A DNA stretch of 64,000 nt from contig NZ_QDKG01000001.1 in assembly GCF_003076635.1 (NCBI RefSeq), positions 992,001 to 1,056,000 on the forward strand, given 5' to 3'. Numbering within the stretch: position 1 is the first letter of the stretch; every line of letters starts with the position of its first letter. The position numbers and the translations under genes are program-made. Source of the stretch: Sphingobacterium corticibacter. Lineage in GTDB: Bacteria; Bacteroidota; Bacteroidia; Sphingobacteriales; Sphingobacteriaceae. This document shows, in pieces, positions 55,089 through 62,585 of the stretch. The notes under the pieces are model-generated. The model was given only the letters and a program-made list of their open reading frames with translations, was not told the DNA's origin and ran no database searches.

Positions 55089-55856
55089 CTACAATTGAAT
55101 GATGTTTAAAAATTCACTGATGAACAGGTCCAACTGGCAGGCTTTCATCAAACGCTCATCGGGTGGCATTACCGTAGAACGGAAAACCGTTTTGCTGTCT
55201 GCTTCGCTTTCCTTACGAAAACGGGTGCTGTTCTTGATTTGGCTTTGCATCAGGCTTAATCCCAGTTGCCCGATAAGCTGATTGTACACGTCATATAAGG
55301 GTGTGCTTTCCCTGCCGTCCACTTGGTTCCAAAACAGGTTAATGGTTTGTATGGAAGTTTCCCCTTTTTTCATAATCACATCCTGTAAAAGCTGTGTAAA
55401 AATGAGAGTACTTTCCATTACCACACGGTCTGCGGTAATGGGCGTAAAAATGTGGTGCATACCTGCCAATGCTTTCAGGATGCCGGGCGTGTTCACGGTT
55501 CCGGGCAAGTCGAAGAACAGCACATCAAGCGGAACGGCAGAAGTGTTTACAAATTCGTGCGCCGCATCAAGTACACTATCCGCTTTGTGCTGCATAATGG
55601 GATAGGCTTTTTTGTTGATGGTGGTAAACTGCTTATACGCCAGTTTTTTCAACGCCTCATTTTCCATTACCATTGCCAAATCACGGGTTTTCATTTTCAT
55701 CAGACTATGCTGCGGAAAATCCGCATCAAATACGGCTACGTTGTAGCCTAACCGATAGTGCATCGTACTGGCGACAAGCGTGGTAAATGTGCTTTTGCCA
55801 ACACCGCCTTTTTGAGAAGAAAAGGCTATAAACAGAGGTTTCTTTTTTGTGTCCAT
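55089..55856 (-). CDS. traA: ParA-family ATPase TraA
   Basis: 255 residues with deviant Walker A FSSQKGGVGKSTFTTLVAS, the DADFPQHS switch and a Walker B-like FFDLPGTV. It is the ParA/MinD-type ATPase at the head of the Bacteroidetes tra region, likely positioning the relaxosome or stabilising the element. It begins the minus-strand traA-traB/C-traD unit. Confidence 0.92.
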   Translation of the reverse strand: MDTKKKPLFIAFSSQKGGVGKSTFTTLVASTMHYRLGYNVAVFDADFPQHSLMKMKTRDLAMVMENEALKKLAYKQFTTINKKAYPIMQHKADSVLDAAHEFVNTSAVPLDVLFFDLPGTVNTPGILKALAGMHHIFTPITADRVVMESTLIFTQLLQDVIMKKGETSIQTINLFWNQVDGRESTPLYDVYNQLIGQLGLSLMQSQIKNSTRFRKESEADSKTVFRSTVMPPDERLMKACQLDLFISEFLNIIQL

Positions 55857-56076
55857 ATTTTTAAAATTTAAAGTTTACATCTAACTGCTTTCAGTCTTGC
55901 AGCCCTGATTTCGTGCTGTCTTTCTTGCAGGATAGCCATCAGGCTTGCCTGCGGGAATTACTGATTGCCTGCTTCCCTGCGGTACAGCAGTAATGCTTTC
56001 GTTCAGGCATCTTATCAGGCAGGATTGCGGTCTTTCATTCCGTCCGTCACGCAGGCGTGATTGTCTGATAGCAGGC

Positions 56077-56132
56077 TGTCACGCTTTCCGTCATTTCTGC
56101 GCTCTTGCTTTCTTGCATTCCTGCAATCTTGC
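56077..56132. repeat. Seven degenerate 8-bp tandem units
   Basis: Seven consecutive octamers, mostly of the type NTTCTTGC (minus strand GCAAGAAN): TGTCACGC, TTTCCGTC, ATTTCTGC, GCTCTTGC, TTTCTTGC, ATTCCTGC, AATCTTGC. Confidence 0.6.
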
Positions 56133-56255
56133 AAGCAGGATAACCTGCCGTCTTGAATGTGTGCTGTCTGCTCATCCTGAAGCACGGGCTGTCTGCCTGC
56201 CTGCCAACATTCAAAGACAAAGAACTCATCAAATTCATTTGGTTGTATAGTGGTG

Positions 56256-56296
56256 GCAGTGTTTGGCGTTCAGAGGCAGCATTTGGCACTGTGGCA
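56256..56296 (+). repeat. GGC decamer array, site 3
   Basis: GGC at 56256, 56266, 56276 and 56286, exactly 10 bp apart, and one more at 56294 (8 bp). The core TTTGGCGTTCAGAGGCAGCA matches the other sites. Confidence 0.75.
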
Positions 56297-56383
56297 CAGT
56301 GCAACGCTATCGTAAACAGGGCTTTACTTTGTATTGTGATTTTTATTAACGGATTTATGCAAAAGTCTTTTGACATATCAGGG

Positions 56384-56520
56384 GTAACGGGAACGGCATT
56401 CAGCCGTTTTCCCTGTTACATTCAATCCGTCCCGCAGGGCGGATTTTTGTGTTCACCGGAACACGGCAAGTTGTGTTTTGAGGCACTCGAAACCGAGTTA
56501 GTGCCTCAAAACAACTTGCC
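56384..56520. other. Candidate origin of transfer (stem-loop cluster before mobA)
   Basis: Three stem-loops: GTAACGGGAACGGC (56384-56397) with GCCGTTTTCCCTGTTAC (56403-56419); AATCCGTCCCGC around GGGCGGATT (56424-56445); and a 21-bp arm GGCAAGTTGT(gt)TTTGAGGCACT (56465-56487) with its complement (56500-56520), two bases bulged, plus an inner CTCG-AAAC-CGAG. The position, 67 bp before mobA and the relaxase gene, is the usual place of oriT. Confidence 0.55.
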
Positions 56521-56586
56521 CTTTGCAGGGGGCAGAAAACACCTTCCGAAGTCAGGGTTTTGTATGGATTTTAAAATGGATTTGTG

Positions 56587-57018
56587 ATGAACGAGAACAG
56601 TAACAGAAAACAGAATAAGGGCGGACGGACACCCAAAACAGACCCAAGCATCCATCGCCACGTTTTCCGTCTTACGGACGAAGAAAACGCCAAACTTTTA
56701 TCGCTTTTTGAAGCATCGGGAATGCCTAATAAAGCAAAGTTTATCATTTACCTGCTGTTCAGTAAGGAAATGAAATCAGTAAAAATTGACAAAGGAACCG
56801 TTGATTTTTATATGCGGCTGACCTCATTTCATAGTCAGTTCCGCTCCGTAGGGGTAAACTATAATCAGGTTGTAAAACTATTGTACAAGCATTTTTCCGA
56901 GAAAAAGGCGGCTGCATTTCTGTACAAATTGGAAAAACAGACGGCGGAAATGGCGATGCTATGCCAAAAAATCATTCATCTTACCGAAAAATTTGAGGAA
57001 GAATACCTAAAAAAATAA
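56587..57018 (+). CDS. mobA: Relaxosome accessory protein MobA
   Basis: 143 residues. After a basic start, PSIHRHVFRLTDEENAKLLS and the following MPNKAKFIIYLLF show the ribbon-helix-helix-like pattern of Bacteroidetes MobA proteins; the rest is helical. It would bind oriT beside the relaxase. ATG 56587 is preferred to the GTG one codon earlier. The relaxase gene starts 7 bp after its stop. Confidence 0.85.
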   Translation: MNENSNRKQNKGGRTPKTDPSIHRHVFRLTDEENAKLLSLFEASGMPNKAKFIIYLLFSKEMKSVKIDKGTVDFYMRLTSFHSQFRSVGVNYNQVVKLLYKHFSEKKAAAFLYKLEKQTAEMAMLCQKIIHLTEKFEEEYLKK

Positions 57019-57025
57019 TGTAAAA

Positions 57026-58315
57026 GTGATAGCAAAAATTGGCAGAAGCGGAAATTTATACGGAGCGTTGGCATACAATCAACTTAAAGTGGAGAATGAA
57101 AACGGGCAGATTTTGTTTGCCAATAAGATGATTGAAACCGCTAATGGTCAATATTCCGTTGCCCAATTAGCCCAATCTTTTGCACCTTACCTCATTGCCA
57201 ACCGCAATACCGAGAAACATACCTTACATATTTCGCTCAATCCCGACCCGAACGACAAGGTAAGTGATGATAAGTTTCGGGAAATGGCAGAACAGTATAT
57301 GCGGGAAATGGGCTACGGCGAACAGCCTTTTGTGGTGTTCAAACATACTGATATTGACCGCAGCCATATACACATTGTATCGGTGTGCGTGGACGAGCAG
57401 GGCAAAAAGATTTCGGATAAATTCGAGAAAATGCAGTCAATGAACGTATGCCGTGAACTGGAAAGAAAGTACGGACTGATACCCGCAACGGATAAGGAGC
57501 GCAATCAGACTGATAAGGTTTTCCGTCCGGTAGATTATCGGGCGGGCGATGTAAAAAGCCAAATCGCTTCGGTCGTTCGCCACTTGCCGAACTATTACCA
57601 ATACCAAACGTTGGGCGAATACAATGCCCTGCTTTCCCTGTTCAATATTGCCGCCGAGAAAATCGAGGGCGAATTACACGGAAAACCGCAGCAGGGTTTA
57701 TTGTACATCCCCTTAAATGAAAAAGGCGACAGAGCCGGGCATCCGTTCAAGGCTTCGCTGTTTGGAAAGAACGCAGGGCTTCCCGCTTTGGAATTGCATT
57801 TTGCGAAATGCAAAACGGATTTAAAAGATAGTCCAACCAAGCAGACCTTACAATCAGCCGTTACCATTGCCCTAAAATCAACAACCGATGAATTGGCTTT
57901 TAAGAAGCAGTTAGCCGGACAGGGCATCAACGTAGTAGTGCGGAGGAATGACACAGGGCGTATTTACGGAATGACATTCATTGACCACAATTCTAAAGCG
58001 GTTTGGAACGGTTCACGATTAAGCAAAGAACTTTCTGCCAATACTTTTAATGATTATTGGAACAATAATATTAAACCAGAGATTAAAAAGCCGGTAGAAT
58101 TTCAACCGAAAATAGTTACATCAAATGATGCAGATCTTCCTGCGGAAGAACCACACCATTTATTTGACTTCTTATCTACGGACAAACAAGAAGACGGTTT
58201 GATTGAAGCACTGGGCGGCTTACTGCCCGAAGCCCAGGGCGAAGATTACGAAGAACAGGACTTTGCCAATAAGATGAAGAGAAAGAGGAAACAAAAAAGA
58301 CCGGGAAGACAGTAA
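57026..58315 (+). CDS. mobB: Relaxase MobB
   Basis: 429 residues. The relaxase domain spans about 1-250: conserved opening KIGRSGNLYGALAYNQLKV, a candidate catalytic Tyr among those of the N-terminal motif, and the metal-binding HTDIDRSHIHIVSV (three His). The C-terminal part is variable and ends in KRKRKQKRPGRQ. It nicks oriT and pilots the strand through the channel. The start is GTG 57026, since the ATG just before is closed by a stop. Confidence 0.9.
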   Translation: MIAKIGRSGNLYGALAYNQLKVENENGQILFANKMIETANGQYSVAQLAQSFAPYLIANRNTEKHTLHISLNPDPNDKVSDDKFREMAEQYMREMGYGEQPFVVFKHTDIDRSHIHIVSVCVDEQGKKISDKFEKMQSMNVCRELERKYGLIPATDKERNQTDKVFRPVDYRAGDVKSQIASVVRHLPNYYQYQTLGEYNALLSLFNIAAEKIEGELHGKPQQGLLYIPLNEKGDRAGHPFKASLFGKNAGLPALELHFAKCKTDLKDSPTKQTLQSAVTIALKSTTDELAFKKQLAGQGINVVVRRNDTGRIYGMTFIDHNSKAVWNGSRLSKELSANTFNDYWNNNIKPEIKKPVEFQPKIVTSNDADLPAEEPHHLFDFLSTDKQEDGLIEALGGLLPEAQGEDYEEQDFANKMKRKRKQKRPGRQ

Positions 58316-58327
58316 TCGGTATGTTTT

Positions 58328-59245
58328 TCAGTTAAAAGACTGCCGGAACTCCAAGGGCGATATGTCAGTTTTCTTCTTAAATAATTTGTTGAACGACTGC
58401 GGATATTCAAAGCCTAATTGGTATGCAATTTCTCTAACGGAAAGATTGGTTGTACTCAATAATTCTTTGGCTTTATCAATCAGTTTATTGTGTATATGCT
58501 GTTGGGTGGTTTGTCCTGTAATACTGCGAAGCATATCGCTTAAATAATTGGTAGAAACATTTAGCCGTTCAGAAACAAACTGTACCGTTGGTATGCCTAA
58601 AGCCAATGATGTTTCATCGTTGAAATAGTCAGTCAAAAGATTTTCCAACCGGATTAAAACTTCGTCATTGGCAATTTTTCTGGTAATGAACTGACGGTTA
58701 TAAAAACGGTTGCAATATTGTAAAAGCAGTTCGATCTGTGCGATCATTACATCCTGGCTGAATTGGTCTATATTGGACTGATATTCCCTTTCAATGTTCT
58801 TGAAAATGGTTTCCAAAGTTTCTTCTTCCTGTTCGGATAAATGCAATGCTTCGTTTACCTCATACGAAAAGAAGCCATATCTTTTGATATTTTTTGCCAA
58901 TGGATAACTTGCCAAAAAATCAGGGTGAATAAGTAGTGTTACACCCTCTGTCGGGGTTACATCGCCTTGTTTGAAAGATAGTACCTGATTGGGTGAAATG
59001 AATGTCATTACCCCTGCATCAAAATCATAATACCGTTGTCCGTACCTGAATTTGCCTGCGTAATTTTTCTTGATTGAAATAGCATAGAAACCAAAGGCAC
59101 GATGTTCGGGCAAAGTAGGTTCAGCTTTGTAATCTTCACTATACCGGAAAACGCTTACTAATGGGTGCATTGGTTTGGGTAAGCCCCAAAAGCTGTGTTC
59201 TTCCTGTATGGACTGAACGAAATATGGTTTGTTCTCTTTTTTCAT
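58328..59245 (-). CDS. AraC-family transcriptional regulator
   Basis: 305 residues: an N-terminal cupin-like sensing domain (about 20-170) and two C-terminal HTH motifs, VQFVSERLNVSTNYLSDMLR and LSVREIAYQLGFEYPQSFNK. It follows the dehydrogenase gene by 48 bp on the same strand and probably regulates it, responding to a small metabolite or aldehyde (inference). A TAAATTTG box lies 5 bp before the ATG. The pair is cargo inserted between mobB and mobC. Confidence 0.88.
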   Translation of the reverse strand: MKKENKPYFVQSIQEEHSFWGLPKPMHPLVSVFRYSEDYKAEPTLPEHRAFGFYAISIKKNYAGKFRYGQRYYDFDAGVMTFISPNQVLSFKQGDVTPTEGVTLLIHPDFLASYPLAKNIKRYGFFSYEVNEALHLSEQEEETLETIFKNIEREYQSNIDQFSQDVMIAQIELLLQYCNRFYNRQFITRKIANDEVLIRLENLLTDYFNDETSLALGIPTVQFVSERLNVSTNYLSDMLRSITGQTTQQHIHNKLIDKAKELLSTTNLSVREIAYQLGFEYPQSFNKLFKKKTDISPLEFRQSFN

Positions 59246-59293
59246 TACTACAAATTTAAGAAAAGGAAAAAGCTCAGCTTCTTCCTTTTGCTA

Positions 59294-60349
59294 TCATTTA
59301 AGTGTTTCCATATCAATGACGAAGCGGTAACGCACATCTCCTTTTTCCATTCTGTCAAACGCTGCGTGAATGTCTTTGATGTCAATCAGTTCAATTTCAG
59401 CCGTGATGTTGTGCTCTGCACAGAAATTAAGCATTTCCTGTGTTTCGGGAAGTCCGCCAACGGCAGAACCGACAACGCTTCTACGCCCCATTTGCAATGA
59501 TCCACCCACACTTTTAATCGTTAATCCTATAGGTGGGATGCCCACGCAGATGTGTACTCCGTCCACTTTGAGCAACGACAGATAAAAATCAAAATCGTGT
59601 TCCGCACTTACGGTATCAATGATGAAATCAAAAGATGATTTTACTTGCTCAATCTGTACAGGATCACTTGTTACAACGAAGTTGTGGACACCTAATTTTT
59701 TAGCGTCTGCTTCTTTCTTTGGCGACGTGCTTAAAACGGTAACTTCTGCACCTAATGCTACACCAAATTTTACAGCCATATGTCCCAAACCGCCTAATCC
59801 TAAAACCGCTAACTTGTGTCCTTTCCCTACTTTCCAATGTTTCAGAGGAGAATAGGTCGTAATACCTGCACATAATAAGGGTGCGGTTGCTGCAAGATGT
59901 AATGTTTCGGAAATACGTAAGGTAAATTTTTCGTCCGTAACAATGGTATTTGAATAACCACCGTAGGTAGGCAAATTATCCCTGTATTTATCAACGTTGT
60001 TGTATGTGGCAATAACACCTTCTTTGCAATAGACTTCCAATCCGTCTTCGCAATGCTCACAATGACCGCATGAATTTACCAAAGTTCCTACGCCTGCCAA
60101 ATCACCTACTTTGAAGTTCTTAACGTGGTCGCCCACTTTTACCACCCGTCCGACAATTTCGTGTCCGGGTATCATAGGGAAGATCCCCTCAAACCATTCG
60201 TTGTTGATTTGTGCCAAATCAGAATGACAAACACCACAATACAGTATTTCAATCTGCACATCGTGATTGCCTACTTCTCGTCTTTCAAAATTCCAAAGTT
60301 CTAATTTACTATTGGCTTTTCGTGCCGCATATCCTTTTGCTGTTATCAT
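59294..60349 (-). CDS. Zinc-dependent NAD(P)-linked alcohol dehydrogenase (YahK/CAD type)
   Basis: 351 residues. Catalytic zinc ligands are Cys in YCGVCHSDL, His in MIPGHEIVG and a later Cys. Structural zinc is held by CGHCEHCEDGLEVYC. The Rossmann motif is GLGGLGHMAVKFG. The family reduces aldehydes, aromatic ones among them. A role in aldehyde detoxification is plausible for this cargo gene next to an AraC regulator. The conserved T of the cofactor site varies between subgroups, so NADH or NADPH preference is open. Confidence 0.93.
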   Translation of the reverse strand: MITAKGYAARKANSKLELWNFERREVGNHDVQIEILYCGVCHSDLAQINNEWFEGIFPMIPGHEIVGRVVKVGDHVKNFKVGDLAGVGTLVNSCGHCEHCEDGLEVYCKEGVIATYNNVDKYRDNLPTYGGYSNTIVTDEKFTLRISETLHLAATAPLLCAGITTYSPLKHWKVGKGHKLAVLGLGGLGHMAVKFGVALGAEVTVLSTSPKKEADAKKLGVHNFVVTSDPVQIEQVKSSFDFIIDTVSAEHDFDFYLSLLKVDGVHICVGIPPIGLTIKSVGGSLQMGRRSVVGSAVGGLPETQEMLNFCAEHNITAEIELIDIKDIHAAFDRMEKGDVRYRFVIDMETLK

Positions 60350-60435
60350 AATCTTTACTATTTATTGATTGTACAAAGTTGAGCAAAGGAACTCGGATAG
60401 AAGTGTTCAAATCTCTGAAATGAGTGTCCAAAAAA

Positions 60436-60482
60436 GCCAAATACTGCCACACACCGCCATTGACTGCCACATTCTTAAAGCC
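60436..60482 (-). repeat. GGC decamer array, site 4 (before mobC)
   Basis: On the minus strand GGC; on the plus strand GCC at 60436, 60446, 60456 and 60466, exactly 10 bp apart, and one at 60480. The GGCAGTATTTGGC core is identical to that of site 1. The array lies about 50 bp upstream of mobC. Confidence 0.75.
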
Positions 60483-60531
60483 ACACCGCACAGCCTTTAA
60501 ATTCACGCCCGAACATTAAAACATCAAAATA

Positions 60532-62532
60532 ATGCAAGGAGAAGACGATTTAAGAGGTTTAGCCAAAATAATGGCGTTTATGCGGGCAGTGAGTATCATT
60601 TTGGTACTGATGCACCTGTACTGGTTCTGCTACGGTTTCTTTATAGAACGTGGCTGGACTTTAGAGATTATCAACAAAATATTAGGCAATTTTCAGCGAA
60701 CGGCGGGTTTGTTTTCGCATACATTATACACCAAAGTGTTTGCTTTGATATTGCTGGCTTTGAGCTGTCTGGGAACCAAAGGCGTGAAGAATGAAAAAAT
60801 AACCTGGTCTAAAATATATGTGGCTTTAGCGGTTGGTATCATTCTGTTTTTCCTGAATTTCCCTTTATTAAAATTGCCCTTAAACATTGCTACATTTCTT
60901 TATATCCTTACCACAGGTTCAGGCTATGTTGCTTTGATGGTTGCAGGCGTTTGGATGAGCCGTTTGCTTCGCACCAATTTGATGGACGATGTATTCAACA
61001 ACGAGAACGAGAGCTTCCAACAGGAAACCAAGCTGATGGAAAATGAGTATTCCGTCAACCTGCCCACCAAATTTTACTACAAAGGTAAATGGAACAACGG
61101 TTGGATTAACATCGTCAATCCTTTCAGGGCAACTATCGTGTTGGGAACACCCGGCTCCGGAAAATCCTACGCCATCGTAAATAACTACATCAAGCAGCAG
61201 ATTGAGAAAGGCTTTAGTATGTACATCTACGATTTTAAGTTCGATGACCTTTCGACAATCGCCTACAATCATTTACTGAAGCATCAGGACAAGTACAAAA
61301 TTCAGCCGAAGTTTTACGTGATCAACTTCGACGACCCACGCAAGAGCCACCGTTGTAATCCACTCAATCCCGAATTTATGACGGACATATCGGATGCCTA
61401 CGAAGCGGCATACACCATAATGCTTAATCTCAACAAAAGCTGGATTACAAAGCAAGGGGATTTTTTCGTGGAAAGCCCAATTATCTTATTGGCAGCAATA
61501 ATTTGGTTTCTCAAAATCTACGATAATGGTAAGTATTGCACATTCCCACACGCCATTGAATTGCTGAATAAAAAGTATTCGGACGTGTTCACTATACTCA
61601 CTTCTTATTATGAGTTGGAAAACTATTTATCGGCTTTTTTGGATGCTTGGCAAGGCGGCGCACAAGACCAATTGCAGGGGCAAATCGCATCAGCAAAAAT
61701 CCCGTTATCAAGAATGATTAGCCCGCAGTTATATTGGGTAATGACGGGCGACGATTTTACACTCGACATCAATAACCCGCAAGAGCCTAAAATTTTGTGC
61801 GTGGGCAACAATCCCGACCGACAAAATATTTACTCGGCAGCATTGGGTTTGTACAATTCGAGAATTGTAAAGCTGATTAATAAAAAGGGACAGCTAAAGA
61901 GTTCCGTTATCATAGATGAGTTGCCAACAATATATTTTCGAGGACTGGACAATCTAATCGCAACTGCCCGTAGTAATAAGGTAGCAGTTTGTTTGGGTTT
62001 TCAGGATTTTTCGCAATTAATAAGGGACTATGGCGATAAAGAAGCAAAGGTTATTCAGAATACGGTAGGTAATATTTTCAGTGGTCAGGTTGTGGGCGAA
62101 ACAGCAAAAAGTCTTTCGGAACGCTTCGGAAAAGTATTGCAGAAACGCCAAAGTATGACCATTAACCGTAACGACAAATCTACCTCTATCTCCACACAGT
62201 TAGACAGCCTTATTCCGGCTTCCAAAATCTCAACGCTCACACAGGGTATGTTTGTCGGTTCTGTATCGGATAATTTTGATGAACGCATCGAGCAAAAGAT
62301 TTTCCACGCAGAAATCGTAGTGGATAACGAAAAGGTAGCCGCCGAAACCAAAACTTATCAGAAGATACCGCAAATCCTTTCCTTTGTTGATGAACACGGC
62401 GAGGACAAAATGAAACAACAGATTGAAAGCAATTACCGTCAAATAAAATCTGATATTCTAAGTATCGTTCAAAACGAAATGGAGCGTATTAAGAATGATT
62501 CGAACTTACAACATTTGATTCAGGAGGGATAA
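60532..62532 (+). CDS. mobC: Type IV coupling protein MobC (VirD4/TraG family)
   Basis: 666 residues. Four hydrophobic helices occupy the first 150 residues, then Walker A (LGTPGSGKSYAIVNNYI) and Walker B (SSVIIDELPTIYF), with LGFQDFSQLIRDYG following. It couples the relaxosome to the transfer channel and is the VirD4-type ATPase. It is separated from mobB by the AraC-ADH insertion, so it has its own promoter region, which carries a GGC array. A terminator lies directly after the stop. Confidence 0.94.
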   Translation: MQGEDDLRGLAKIMAFMRAVSIILVLMHLYWFCYGFFIERGWTLEIINKILGNFQRTAGLFSHTLYTKVFALILLALSCLGTKGVKNEKITWSKIYVALAVGIILFFLNFPLLKLPLNIATFLYILTTGSGYVALMVAGVWMSRLLRTNLMDDVFNNENESFQQETKLMENEYSVNLPTKFYYKGKWNNGWINIVNPFRATIVLGTPGSGKSYAIVNNYIKQQIEKGFSMYIYDFKFDDLSTIAYNHLLKHQDKYKIQPKFYVINFDDPRKSHRCNPLNPEFMTDISDAYEAAYTIMLNLNKSWITKQGDFFVESPIILLAAIIWFLKIYDNGKYCTFPHAIELLNKKYSDVFTILTSYYELENYLSAFLDAWQGGAQDQLQGQIASAKIPLSRMISPQLYWVMTGDDFTLDINNPQEPKILCVGNNPDRQNIYSAALGLYNSRIVKLINKKGQLKSSVIIDELPTIYFRGLDNLIATARSNKVAVCLGFQDFSQLIRDYGDKEAKVIQNTVGNIFSGQVVGETAKSLSERFGKVLQKRQSMTINRNDKSTSISTQLDSLIPASKISTLTQGMFVGSVSDNFDERIEQKIFHAEIVVDNEKVAAETKTYQKIPQILSFVDEHGEDKMKQQIESNYRQIKSDILSIVQNEMERIKNDSNLQHLIQEG

Positions 62533-62535
62533 ACG

Positions 62536-62565
62536 AAAGGGAGGCTCAAATGACCTCCCTTTTTT
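62536..62565 (+). terminator. Terminator of mobC
   Basis: Stem AAGGGAGG with CCTCCCTT, 9-nt loop, then a T-run; 4 bp after the mobC stop. Confidence 0.85.
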
Positions 62566-62585
62566 CTTGTCCTGTCCATTCAGGT

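Larger units (their letters stand above)
55857..56586. other. 730-bp traA-mobA intergenic region (regulatory and candidate oriT)
   Basis: No supported gene; open frames here are repeat-derived. In order it holds an AT-rich segment before traA, a stretch dominated by short TGC-containing repeats (55920-56160), the GGC array (56256-56296), a CACTGTG-G-CACAGTG inverted repeat (56287-56301 region) and three stem-loops (56384-56520) before mobA. Confidence 0.6.

Noticed and set aside
56047..56376. A 109-codon minus-strand frame between traA and mobA
   Set aside because: The frame runs through the octamer repeats, GGC array and regulatory sequence, and has no family likeness.
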